This document shows positions 46,562-54,519 of a stretch of 64,000 nt of DNA, one piece after another. The stretch's first letter is position 1; each line of letters begins with the position of its first letter. The notes beneath the pieces are model-generated. The model worked only from the letters and a program-made list of their open reading frames with translations. It was not told the origin of the DNA and did no database searches. Source of the DNA: Bacillus massiliigorillae (lineage in GTDB: Bacteria; Bacillota; Bacilli; Bacillales; DSM-1321); contig NZ_HG428741.1 of the NCBI RefSeq assembly GCF_000380245.2, forward strand, positions 570,226-634,225. The letters run 5' to 3'. Both the position numbers and the translations under genes were made by a program.

Positions 46562-47362
46562 GTGAAAAAAGTCAAAGTATGTATTGTAGATGATAATAGA
46601 GAACTGGTTCGTCTTTTGGATGACTATATTTCTAATCAAGATGATATGGAAGTCATCGGTGTAGCATACAATGGGCAAGAATGTTTGAATATGCTTCAAA
46701 ATTCTAACCCAGATGTATTGTTACTTGATATTATCATGCCTCATATTGACGGGCTAGCTGTGCTAGAGAAAGTGCGGGATATTAGTCAAGTAAGTTTGCC
46801 GAATGTTATTATGTTAACTGCATTTGGACAAGAAGATGTTACGAAGAAGGCTGTAGAGCTTGGTGCAAGTTATTTCATTCTTAAGCCGTTTGATATGGAG
46901 TACCTTGGAGAAAAAATTCGTCAAGTGAGTGGGAAATCTTCTTCCGCAAATAGTTTGAAATCTCCAATGAATAGCAATTATCGCAGTTCATATGATCAAA
47001 ATAAACCTAAGAATTTAGATGCGAGCATTACAACAATCATTCATGAAATAGGAGTACCTGCTCATATTAAAGGTTATCTGTATTTAAGAGAAGCGATTTC
47101 AATGGTTTATAACGATATTGAGTTATTGGGATCAATTACAAAGGTGCTTTATCCTGATATTGCTAAAAAGTATAAAACAACAGCTAGCCGTGTAGAAAGG
47201 GCTATAAGACACGCTATAGAGGTAGCGTGGAGCCGAGGAAATATTGACTCGATTTCATCTCTTTTTGGATATACGGTTTCGATGTCGAAAGCAAAGCCTA
47301 CAAATAGTGAGTTCATCGCGATGGTCGCTGATAAGCTAAGGCTAGAACATAAAGCTTCTTGA
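46562..47362 (+). CDS. spo0A: Stage 0 sporulation response regulator Spo0A
   Basis: A 266-residue master regulator of sporulation entry. The receiver domain has the acidic pocket DDN (10-12) and phosphoacceptor Asp56; the C-terminal DNA-binding domain (about 150-266) includes YKTTASRVERAIRHAIEVAW and ends NSEFIAMVADKLRLEHKAS. GTG start at 46562, 9 bases after AAGGAGG. Codons 246-266 and the stop lie in the 77-bp direct repeat of the mobile element, so the current 3' end may be element-derived, yet the protein is complete. Its native terminator probably lies 16 kb downstream at 63426. Confidence 0.97.
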   Translation: MKKVKVCIVDDNRELVRLLDDYISNQDDMEVIGVAYNGQECLNMLQNSNPDVLLLDIIMPHIDGLAVLEKVRDISQVSLPNVIMLTAFGQEDVTKKAVELGASYFILKPFDMEYLGEKIRQVSGKSSSANSLKSPMNSNYRSSYDQNKPKNLDASITTIIHEIGVPAHIKGYLYLREAISMVYNDIELLGSITKVLYPDIAKKYKTTASRVERAIRHAIEVAWSRGNIDSISSLFGYTVSMSKAKPTNSEFIAMVADKLRLEHKAS

Positions 47363-47373
47363 GAAGGTTAGGG
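47297..47373 (+). repeat. attL, left 77-bp direct repeat in spo0A
   Basis: Identical over 77 bases to 63240-63316. It starts exactly at codon 246 of spo0A and ends 11 bases after the stop. Inside, AAGCTTCT-TG-AGAAGGTT (47352-47369) is an imperfect inverted repeat around the stop codon and a candidate recombinase core. Confidence 0.95.
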
Positions 47374-47536
47374 TCGTTGATATGAAAGAGTTTGTAAAGT
47401 GTTGGCTATTTTTTACATCGAATGAAAGATAACCAACAAACTACTTTTCAAACCGATAAACATAGTTAATATTTAGCTAAAGATACGTTTTTTTTATTGG
47501 TAAGTACAATCTACCGATAAAGAGGAGGTATCTTTT
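47374..47536 (+). promoter_or_regulatory. Left end of element between attL and integrase
   Basis: Two inverted repeats, GTTGG / CCAAC (47401-47438) and TATTGGTA / TACCGATA (about 47497-47520), and three ACCGATA motifs (47453, 47512, 47546) may be integrase or excisionase arm sites. A run of eight T at 47489-47496 has no convincing stem before it, so spo0A transcripts probably enter int. Confidence 0.45.
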
Positions 47537-48517
47537 TTGCATTTAACCGATATGGAGTTACAGTTGGATAACTTTATGTTGTATTGTTCTAGTAAAAATT
47601 TGTCACAGAAAACACTGAGGAGCTACGAGCAGACATTACGATTATTTTCCATTTATTTAGAGGAACAATTCCAAATTAATGAAGTTAGTAAAGTGAAATC
47701 GGCACATATCAGACATTATATTAAATATTTACGTGAACGTGGGAAATACACAGTAGTTTCTGATAATGCTTCTATGAAAGTGAACCATCCAGACAATAGA
47801 ACAGATTTTAAGAAACCGATAAGTGATACTACAATAGCTAATTATTTACGGAATATTAAAGTATTCTTTAACTATTTATACAACGTAGAACGTGAAATAA
47901 AGGTGAATCCAGTTGAAAGTATTCGCAATATCAAACCAAAAAGAAAACAGAAACCATTATTAGATAATGAGGAATTAGTTAAAATTATAAGACAATTTGA
48001 TACCACTACTTTTCATGGTTATAGAAATTGGGTAGTTACACGTTTATTGCTTGATACAGGAATGAGAATTGGGGAGTGTTTAGCTTTAACTGCAAAAGAG
48101 ATTGATTTTAAAAACAAAGCTATATTAATTATGAATCCTAAAAACAATCAACAACGGTATGTTTATTTCTCTTTTAAAATGTCCACCGATTTAAAAAGGT
48201 GGTTACTATATCATGACCGTTACTCGCATAGTGACTATCTATTTCCTACCATTCGTGGAACACAATTAGATGTAAGAAATTTTGAAAAGTCGTTAAGAGA
48301 TATTGGTAAGAAGATTGGTATATCTATACACCCTCACCAATTAAGAAATAACTTTGCTAAATATTATTTGTTGAATGGTGGAGATTTAGCATCATTGTCT
48401 CGTATTTTAGGACATTCGAGTGTCGAAGTTACACAAAAAGCATATTTAGATTTTACTGATAAGGAAATTGGAGAGAAGTATCAAAAGCACTCACCGTTGC
48501 AAAATTTAAAGCTTTAA
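47537..48517 (+). CDS. int: Tyrosine recombinase/integrase
   Basis: A 326-residue phage-type tyrosine recombinase. The N-terminal SAM-like core-binding domain spans about 8-120; catalytic residues are Arg177 (TGMRIGE), Lys202, His267 and Arg270 (HPHQLR), His293 (LGHSS) and Tyr303. TTG start at 47537, 8 bases after GAGGAGG. It is adjacent to attL, as expected for an integrase acting on this site. It lies downstream of spo0A in the integrated state, whereas in a circle the promoter at 63081 would precede it. Confidence 0.95.
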   Translation: MHLTDMELQLDNFMLYCSSKNLSQKTLRSYEQTLRLFSIYLEEQFQINEVSKVKSAHIRHYIKYLRERGKYTVVSDNASMKVNHPDNRTDFKKPISDTTIANYLRNIKVFFNYLYNVEREIKVNPVESIRNIKPKRKQKPLLDNEELVKIIRQFDTTTFHGYRNWVVTRLLLDTGMRIGECLALTAKEIDFKNKAILIMNPKNNQQRYVYFSFKMSTDLKRWLLYHDRYSHSDYLFPTIRGTQLDVRNFEKSLRDIGKKIGISIHPHQLRNNFAKYYLLNGGDLASLSRILGHSSVEVTQKAYLDFTDKEIGEKYQKHSPLQNLKL

Positions 48518-48532
48518 TGAATCAAAAAGAGC

Positions 48533-48571
48533 ATAAAAAAAATGAGGTACTGTGTCCGACCACAATACCTC
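48533..48571 (-). terminator. Strong hairpin terminator, best on the minus strand
   Basis: GAGGTA (48544-48549) and TACCTC (48566-48571) with inner TGTG / CACA form the stem. On the minus strand it is followed by eight T; on the plus strand the tail is weak. It can end int transcripts only poorly but would stop any antisense transcription from the noncoding region. Confidence 0.65.
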
Positions 48572-48699
48572 TGATACTTCTTTAAATGTGATAACAACTG
48601 AATAAAGAAAACCTTATTCAATCCCCTCTATTATAGAATTTTTGAAAATGGAAATCAAGGGGCTTAGTTTCCTATTGTCTTTTTTAGGTAACTGTAAGG

Positions 48700-49340
48700 C
48701 AAGGTAGCCCATTAACTTGTAAAACTGGTCAGGTGTGAACGAGCCATTGCATATAAACTCGTGATAGGATACATAAAGACAATTGCCTATTTATGTCTGT
48801 ATCTGAAGGGTGAGAACGACCATTAAAGGTTCGGTATGGATTGATAGGAGTAGATATACTCGCAAGGTGATTTATAAGTAACCAGTTGTACCTTCCTAAG
48901 TCCCTATAACAAGGGTAATGGGATTAAGTATTGGACAAACTAAAGCGAAACAATACGGGCTGCGTGAAACTGTATGGGCTATCTTTGACAGTAGAATCAT
49001 TGAGAAGAATATTCTCATAACAAATAGGATGTTACGAATACGGATACCATAACACGATACACGATAGGATAACAGTTACTTGTCTATGTTCATTAGCTAA
49101 TACTTTATTTTAACTTTTGAATGTAGGCAATAACTATGCCCAAGCCGTTGTCCATACAACTCAACCGATAGTATGGGAACGTTAACTTCAAAGTAAAGTA
49201 TAAACTATCATGAAAAGCAAATTCCTCATGTTAAACATAACCTCACATTAGAGAAACTGTAGATGTTGCTGAGGAGGGCTACAGTCAAATTAGATTTACA
49301 TAATCAGATAAGACCGCATTTCAAATTCGGTCTGATATGC
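48700..49340 (+). ncRNA. Candidate large structured noncoding RNA
   Basis: About 640 bases with no ORF, higher GC than the flanks, and many complementary arms that can coexist without crossing. Examples: 48723-48729 with 48881-48887 (AACTGGT / ACCAGTT) enclosing 48739-48743 / 48758-48762, 48768-48772 / 48799-48803 with 48777-48781 / 48794-48798, and 48848-48852 / 48857-48861 (GATA loop). Then 48902-48905 / 48912-48915, 49001-49006 / 49012-49017, 49152-49157 / 49171-49176, 49256-49262 / 49279-49285 (ACTGTAG / CTACAGT) and 49311-49316 / 49328-49333. Size and phage context recall GOLLD and ROOL RNAs, but I cannot match a consensus. Strand is inferred. Confidence 0.5.
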
Positions 49341-49440
49341 ACACCATGCACAGCCGAAATGTATTATATAATTGTTCAAAAGTAGTAAGAAAGTTAACGG
49401 ACACAAAGCAAGAAATACAGTGTAATACTACATGGAATAC

Positions 49441-50700
49441 GTCATATAGTTATATGCATATGAAGAAGAATTCAAAAATGAGCAAAATTGAGTCGAATTT
49501 ACACTAAAATAAATTTTATATATCCATTAAACCATTCATACATGAGGGGTTTTGTACTTTTCAATCTTCGAGTATATGAAAGAGAGAACATAAAACAACT
49601 AAAAAAGTCACCACTTTTGAAAACAAACATGCTGAAACTATTAATACATAAGTGTTTTTTGTATGTTGCTTAAGTTACACAGTGGAAAGAGAGTTCAAAA
49701 ATGAGCAAAAAGGTGACACCACATTGCTAAATAAGTGCCTAAAACTATTTATATATAAGGTTTTTTATCACTCTAAATGTGTGAATATATGAAAGAACAC
49801 TCTAAAATGGACTGAAAAGTCACCAAATTACACTAAGCACAATTAGTAATCATAGTATCTAACTTAAATATAAGGTTGACCTTATTCCCCCCATATGAAG
49901 AAGAATTCAAAATTGCTCAAAAACAGGTGAAAAAGTCACCACAACAAAAAAATATTTATAGCGTACAACTATATTAAGTAGTCTTTCAATCTCTCTCCAT
50001 ATGAACAAAGCAAAATTAACGCTGAGTTTTTTTATCCAATATTGGACTAAAAGTATAGAGTATGATTGTGTTTCTGAGTGATTGTTTTCCTAAATTTGAA
50101 GAGTCATTAAAGGAACAAATTATAATTCGCTCACAGAGCTTCTCAGCAACACAACATTGATTAGGAAAATAGAAACTTAATTTATTCTAGTTTTTAACTA
50201 TACGTGTCACGTTGAGTTGCATTTCCACACGATCAATTTACGTTACTTTTTAATAGTGTACAACTATATGGAATTAATAATTGGAGATAATCGTGGTTAA
50301 AGGCGACTAGAAAGCGTTAATTCAAAAATTTTGAAATAGAAAGTGACTTGAGCCTTACTCTCCCAATGCTTACAGCGTTTATTTAATTTTACCAATAAAA
50401 TTTTATATCTATTTTATATAGTTTTATACTGACTTAAATCAACATTTTAAAAAGTAGGAGATAATCGTCCTTAAAAAGGAAGAGTACTCTAATTCTAAAT
50501 TGCACCACCTTACAATAGAAATGCTAGTGATTATCTATACATAATGGATAAATTGAAAGTCCCCTACAGGAAAGGGAGTTCAAAATTGTTCATTTTGGTG
50601 ACGAATTTACACTACGCAAAAAAAATATTAATAGTGTGTAACTATATAAAACTGGTCATATACTTCTATGCATATGAAGAAAGTAAATGTCCCCCATGAG
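49441..50700 (+). repeat. Degenerate repeat array with GTCACC boxes
   Basis: Several imperfect units share CATATGAAGAAGAATTCAAA, a TTCAAAAATGAGCAAAA-like block and GGTGAC or GTCACC boxes. Starts are near 49459, 49571, 49683, 49787, 49896, 50568 and 50660. A second motif, AATAGTGTACAACTATAT or close, recurs at about 49957, 50251 and 50629, and AGGAGATAATCGT or close at about 50283 and 50457. At 49926-49940 the boxes form an inverted repeat (GGTGA-AAAAA-GTCACC). No coding potential is seen. It could be protein-binding DNA, a replication or packaging region, or part of a long RNA. Confidence 0.6.
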
Positions 50701-50710
50701 TTTTTTCGGT

Positions 50711-50769
50711 TCACTAATGAATTAAACTATAGTGTTTATTTATAAATACACTACACTGATTAGTGAAAA
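50711..50769 (+). other. Nested inverted repeat
   Basis: TCACTAAT (from 50711) pairs with ATTAGTGA (to about 50766), enclosing TAGTGT (50730-50735) with ACACTA (50748-50753). There is no T run after it, so it is not a terminator; an operator or RNA domain is possible. Confidence 0.5.
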
Positions 50770-50800
50770 ATGGCTACCCTTTAAAGGAGCATAAAAGAAC

Positions 50801-50879
50801 TAACTAGCATCACATTAAGCTTATAAATAGAATTACACCGTTTGCGTTTATATGCTTAATGTGGGATTAGTTACCCCAC
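50801..50879 (+). other. Long hairpin with mutually exclusive alternative stem
   Basis: CACATTAAGC (50811-50820) pairs perfectly with GCTTAATGTG (50854-50863), extended outside by TAACTA / TAGTTA and inside by TATAAA / TTTATA. The 3' arm overlaps GTGGG (50861-50865), which can instead pair with CCCAC (50875-50879). Such alternatives are typical of RNA switches, but a DNA dyad is also possible. Confidence 0.5.
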
Positions 50880-50912
50880 AACTAAATACAGTCATTTAAG
50901 AAAGGAATGATT

Positions 50913-50944
50913 CGCTATGATTTAATTTATAGCGTTTTATTAAT
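50913..50944 (+). terminator. Weak rho-independent terminator
   Basis: CGCTAT (50913-50918) pairs with ATAGCG (50929-50934), followed by TTTTATT. Confidence 0.5.
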
Positions 50945-51090
50945 CCTTAATGGCTTGTATCTAGTTTCATAATTTGTAAATCCCTTTGAAGGGTGTATAT
51001 GAATGGCTTGGAACACTGTTCATTTACTTTTAGAACATTTCATGTTTTAGACATTGAGTAGCTTGGAACCTATTAAATGTCATCCTTAAA

Positions 51091-51133
51091 GGTACTAGGT
51101 TTATTGAACCCATTCCTAGTACCACTCTTTTTA
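51091..51133 (+). terminator. Strong terminator closing the noncoding region
   Basis: A perfect 9-bp stem GGTACTAGG / CCTAGTACC (51091-51099, 51115-51123) and a T tract. It ends transcription from the left before the scaffold gene, which means that a plus-strand transcript is made in this gene-free region. The stretch 51134-51381 holds AT-rich bases, a TTGGAA / TATATG promoter-like pair near 51195-51223 and a short GAGCC / GGGCT hairpin. Confidence 0.85.
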
Positions 51134-51381
51134 ATTATTTCAATGAGTTAATCACATATTTATCCTTATAAATAGTATTTTTTAATCCATTTTTGGAATA
51201 GAAATTAAATAAATATATATGTGTAAGCTTATCAATCAACTAGACAGACAAAGCGAATTACAGAAACAATAAATAATGCCACATCCATTTTAAGCCACCT
51301 AGCGAGCCGTTAGAGGGCTTTTAGTCGTTGTGTGATAAAACTTAATATTAAAATTATTAATGAATGAAGGAGGGGTTAAGT

Positions 51382-51822
51382 ATGGATGATTTACAGCAAC
51401 AACAACAGCAAGATGACCTGCAACAACAAGAGGATTTACAAGCTAAAGATGAGGTAGTAGAAACTGTATCCAAAGCCGATTACGATACTCTAGTAACCGA
51501 ATTGAAAGACGTTAAGACAAAGTTACCTGTAGAGCTATCAGATGCAGAGAAGGCAATACAGCAACGTGAGAGTGACCTGTGGATTAAAGAGAAGCAACTA
51601 GAACTTAAAGCTAATAATTTAGAGAAGTTTTCAAATTTCTTTAGTGCTACAAATAGTGAAGAACTATCAGCACAGATTAAAGAATTTTCTGCTTTGATTA
51701 AAGAAATTGAAATGGCTACAGGTTTTGTGCCTAAAGACCATATCAAGGAATCAGAGTATAAAGTAGCAAAAGATAAAGGAAACACAATGGGCATGATTAA
51801 ATCAATTTTTGGGATGAAATAA
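51382..51822 (+). CDS. Phage scaffolding-like protein
   Basis: A 146-residue acidic, helical protein with a Gln/Asp-rich N-terminus (DDLQQQQQQDDLQQQEDLQ), a coiled-coil middle and a short basic C-terminus (IKSIFGMK), immediately before the major capsid gene. These are the usual traits of phage scaffolding proteins that guide procapsid assembly. No protease is encoded. ATG at 51382 follows AAGGAGGGG. Confidence 0.75.
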   Translation: MDDLQQQQQQDDLQQQEDLQAKDEVVETVSKADYDTLVTELKDVKTKLPVELSDAEKAIQQRESDLWIKEKQLELKANNLEKFSNFFSATNSEELSAQIKEFSALIKEIEMATGFVPKDHIKESEYKVAKDKGNTMGMIKSIFGMK

Positions 51823-51876
51823 GCGTCCCATTAATTGACTGTATATATAGCAACACCAGTAACAAAAAAATATTGG

Positions 51877-51892
51877 GTAGTGACCGACACTA
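51877..51892 (+). other. Hairpin next to the major capsid gene ribosome site
   Basis: TAGTG (51878-51882) pairs with CACTA (51888-51892), one base before AAAAGGAG. It may stabilise or regulate the abundant capsid mRNA. Confidence 0.4.
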
Positions 51893-51907
51893 AAAGGAGA
51901 ATATAAT

Positions 51908-52759
51908 ATGACACAATTTTCAAGTCAAGATTTCGTAACAGGGCAAAACTATGATGTAAAAGACGTATTAATCGAGGTGAATAAAAAACAAACTCCATTT
52001 ACTACATTCTTATTATCTAAAACATCTAAAGCTACAGCACCACAAGTACACTGGATTACAGAAGAAATTGCAGATTCAGCAGTATCACTAGCAGAAGGTG
52101 GAGATGCACCAGCATTTACTAAAGACACTCTTAAACCACTTGATAACTATTTGGAGTTATTTGCTAATACTGCAACGGTTACTAACACAGCACAATATTC
52201 AACTGCAAAAGGCATTTCTGACCTATTAGCTCACGAAGTAGAGAAGAAAGCACAAGCGATCAAACGAAGAATGGAGAATAAATTCATCCACGGTACAAAA
52301 GGTTATACAGCAGGAACATACACTACAGCAGGTGTCTTAGCACAAATTGACGCTACTAACAAAGTAACTGGTACTATTGCAGACAATTTAGAGTCAGTTG
52401 TGGAGAAGCTTTACGATGCAGGTGTATCTGATAATATGCTTTGCTTCATTCCCGCAAAACTAAAGCAAGAATTGAATAAATCTGAAACTGTTACATTCCT
52501 AGCTCGTGAGAAGTTCTTAGGATTTGACGTTGAGGAGTATATTACTGCATATGGTGTTGTTCGTTTTGCTCTTTGCGAAGCATTAGGAAATGATACTTTA
52601 TTTATCATCAATCCTGACTACGTAGAAATGGCAGAATTAATTCCATTCCATGCTGAGGTTCAATCTGCAAATGGTTCTAAACAATCTGTATTCCTTGAAA
52701 CACAAGCAGGTGTCCAACTGTTAAATCCATTAGCAGGTGCAATGCTAACTGTAGAATAA
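51908..52759 (+). CDS. Major capsid protein, SU10/DUF5309-like HK97 fold
   Basis: A 283-residue major capsid protein. The pattern TPFTTFLLSKTSKA, HWITEEIAD, EGGDAPAF and a helical KAQAIKRRMENKFIHG fits the SU10/DUF5309 group of HK97-fold capsid proteins. It is compact, as expected for a small capsid. ATG after AAAGGAGAATATA. Cotranscribed with the scaffold gene and closed by a terminator, but separated from the terminase-portal module by replication genes, unlike typical phages. Confidence 0.85.
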   Translation: MTQFSSQDFVTGQNYDVKDVLIEVNKKQTPFTTFLLSKTSKATAPQVHWITEEIADSAVSLAEGGDAPAFTKDTLKPLDNYLELFANTATVTNTAQYSTAKGISDLLAHEVEKKAQAIKRRMENKFIHGTKGYTAGTYTTAGVLAQIDATNKVTGTIADNLESVVEKLYDAGVSDNMLCFIPAKLKQELNKSETVTFLAREKFLGFDVEEYITAYGVVRFALCEALGNDTLFIINPDYVEMAELIPFHAEVQSANGSKQSVFLETQAGVQLLNPLAGAMLTVE

Positions 52760-52778
52760 TTAAATAATAAACATATCA

Positions 52779-52814
52779 GAGGGCGGTTCTTAATTGAGTC
52801 GTCCTTCTTTTATT
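52779..52814 (+). terminator. Capsid operon terminator
   Basis: AGGGCG pairs with CGTCCT (one G-T pair) around TTCTTAATTGAGT, followed by a TTCTTTTATT tail. Confidence 0.75.
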
Positions 52815-52845
52815 GTTTGTTTAGGAAAAAGGGGAGAAACAAGCA

Positions 52846-53055
52846 ATGACTAATAACAAATCAAATTTGAGAAATGAATACTTACTAAAAAGAAGAGAAA
52901 AGAGAATTACTCAAAAGGCTATTGCTGATTATATCGGTATCAGTAACAGTGCTATTTCCAAGTATGAGAGAGGGAATATCGACTTAATAGATACCTATGT
53001 AAATAAATATAAGAAATTTATTGATGAGTACCAAAACCAAATAATCAAAACATAA
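52846..53055 (+). CDS. XRE-family helix-turn-helix regulator
   Basis: A 69-residue Cro/CI-type single-domain protein. The helix-turn-helix is ITQKAIADYIGISNSAISKYE (about 23-43). Probably a repressor or Cro-like switch of the element, acting on the operator-like repeats at 53236-53272 just downstream; this is inferred. ATG after AAAAAGGGGAG. Confidence 0.85.
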   Translation: MTNNKSNLRNEYLLKRREKRITQKAIADYIGISNSAISKYERGNIDLIDTYVNKYKKFIDEYQNQIIKT

Positions 53056-53192
53056 TCGAAAGGTAAGGTGAAAATGAAGGAATTTAAACATTCACCTGTA
53101 CTACTTAATCCTTCTATTTTCAGCAGGTTAAATCACACATCTTAGAGTATAAGACAACGTGAACATTAACAGGTTGTGGGGGAGAATATATA

Positions 53193-53272
53193 TTTGTTTG
53201 GATAAAAGAGAGGCTATAATTTATAGTGTTCTATTGTTCAAAATATGAACTTTAGATGTTCAAAATCTGAAC
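53193..53272 (+). promoter_or_regulatory. Promoter with tandem operator-like palindromes
   Basis: TATAAT at 53215-53220 has a weak TTTGTT 16 bases upstream. Downstream lie GTTCA-AAATA-TGAAC (53236-53250) and GTTCA-AAATC-TGAAC (53258-53272), 22 bp apart and thus on the same DNA face. They are good operator candidates for the XRE regulator. The rest of 53056-53385 holds only a 23-codon ORF of doubtful value and a hairpin at about 53355-53382. Confidence 0.6.
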
Positions 53273-53385
53273 AACCAAACAACAGGAATTAAGTAAGTAC
53301 AAATAATAATTTATATATTAATCAGTTAGTTTTACGTCATCATGAAGCATCAAGTAGGAGAAGTTTTAGTTTCTTCCTATTTTAT

Positions 53386-54192
53386 ATGAAACAATTTAAC
53401 AATGCTAATCTACAATGGATTGAAAAAACTAATGATAGAAATAACTTAGCTTTAGGAGATGACCTAGATTCATTAATATCCTGCAACCTACTACAGCACA
53501 TTACAGGCGGTAAATGGGATATAAATTACTACTATGATTTTAACAACTTCTATAAGGAAACTGACAACGATATAAACGGTCTTATTGGTGTTGATATGGC
53601 ATTTACCAAGAATATTAGGACATTCGACAATCATCTAACAGACAATAAGAATAAGCTTGCAATGAACTACAACAATATAAAACATATCTTTAAGTCGGAA
53701 TATTACAAAAAGTATCCGTTTAGCACATTATTAACTATCATGAGTGTTTATGACATTCCATTGCCTGACAGTAAAGAAGGTAAAATCCTCTTATTGTCAA
53801 TAGATACAGCATTTAAGGGACATTACGCATCCAAGAAGATATATACAGATATTCATAATAATTGGCTTGAAACACTAGGCTACAGTGAATTAATCGACAT
53901 CTTAGAGGAAAAGGAATCGTCCTATTTTTATAACATTATAAACCATTTCAAACTTAATAGTTCTATATGGATATGTGAAAATGGTCAATTAGATACAGAA
54001 ATCAAGATTAACTCATTGAACAATTATTTTGATTACAATATAGAATTACCACAACAGGAATTTAAACTTGTAAAGGAACTTGAACGTGATGGTCACTTAA
54101 TAGGGGAGAAAGACTTACCTATGCGAGATAGACTTATCTCATTAGCCTATACGTCAAAGAACTATGTTTCTTATACATATGATGCTAGTTAA
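53386..54192 (+). CDS. Uncharacterised protein, possibly DHH-phosphoesterase-like
   Basis: A 268-residue acidic protein that I do not recognise with certainty. GDDLDSLISCNLLQ (about 24-37) and GVDMAFTKNIRTFDNHLT (about 67-84) could be the Asp-rich motifs of a DHH-like phosphoesterase (DxD and DHH replaced by DNH), but key residues differ. The ATG lacks a ribosome site at normal distance; a hairpin (TAGGAGAAG / TTTCTTCCTA) holds the only GGAG and could control translation. It lies behind the tandem operators. Confidence 0.5.
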   Translation: MKQFNNANLQWIEKTNDRNNLALGDDLDSLISCNLLQHITGGKWDINYYYDFNNFYKETDNDINGLIGVDMAFTKNIRTFDNHLTDNKNKLAMNYNNIKHIFKSEYYKKYPFSTLLTIMSVYDIPLPDSKEGKILLLSIDTAFKGHYASKKIYTDIHNNWLETLGYSELIDILEEKESSYFYNIINHFKLNSSIWICENGQLDTEIKINSLNNYFDYNIELPQQEFKLVKELERDGHLIGEKDLPMRDRLISLAYTSKNYVSYTYDAS

Positions 54193-54333
54193 TTACTTAC
54201 TAAATAAAATCTAATAGAATAATAAATCAAATATCATCATTATCGTATAGGGGATATGTAAGGTTTCCATTAATTTGATTGCCTTATGTATCAACCTATA
54301 CAACTAAAATCTAATTTTACTGGAGGAATTACA

Positions 54334-54519
54334 ATGAATAACAAAGACTTTTTCTTTTGCTACAACAGAAAGGTATACAACTATTTAACTAAACTTAAAA
54401 ATATTGAATATATCACTATTGCAAAGAATCCAAGTACAGATAATATATTCACACTATTTATGAAGAGTGATGAACTACAGAAAGCATTGGACGAATATAA
54501 CAAGATGCAATACTCGTGA
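54334..54519 (+). CDS. DUF5659-like small phage protein
   Basis: A 61-residue protein: DFFFCYNRKVYNYLTKLKNI, IAKNPSTDNIFTLFMKSDEL and ALDEYNKMQ fit the small DUF5659 family of phages and plasmids, with unknown function. ATG at 54334 follows TGGAGGAA. The stop codon lies inside the first iteron of the downstream origin-like region. Confidence 0.65.
   Translation: MNNKDFFFCYNRKVYNYLTKLKNIEYITIAKNPSTDNIFTLFMKSDELQKALDEYNKMQYS

Noticed and set aside
47297..47373. spo0A interrupted by the element
   Set aside because: The left repeat keeps codons 246-266 and the stop, so Spo0A is full length with the normal C-terminus.
48700..49340. Group I or group II intron
   Set aside because: No intron-encoded protein, no recognisable domain V or group I core, and no interrupted gene around it.
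49488..49673. 61-residue ORF in the noncoding region
   Set aside because: No ribosome site, unusual composition, and it spans repeat units of the array.
49441..50700. Repeat array as a CRISPR locus
   Set aside because: Units are degenerate, differ in length and spacing, share sequence in the would-be spacers, and no cas gene is near.
50907..50975. Hydrophobic 22-residue peptide
   Set aside because: AAGGA touches the ATG, so spacing is too short, and a terminator-like stem overlaps the start of the frame.
53074..53145. 23-residue ORF after the XRE gene as a signalling peptide
   Set aside because: It has a fair ribosome site but no signal sequence, and no receptor gene of the arbitrium type is present.
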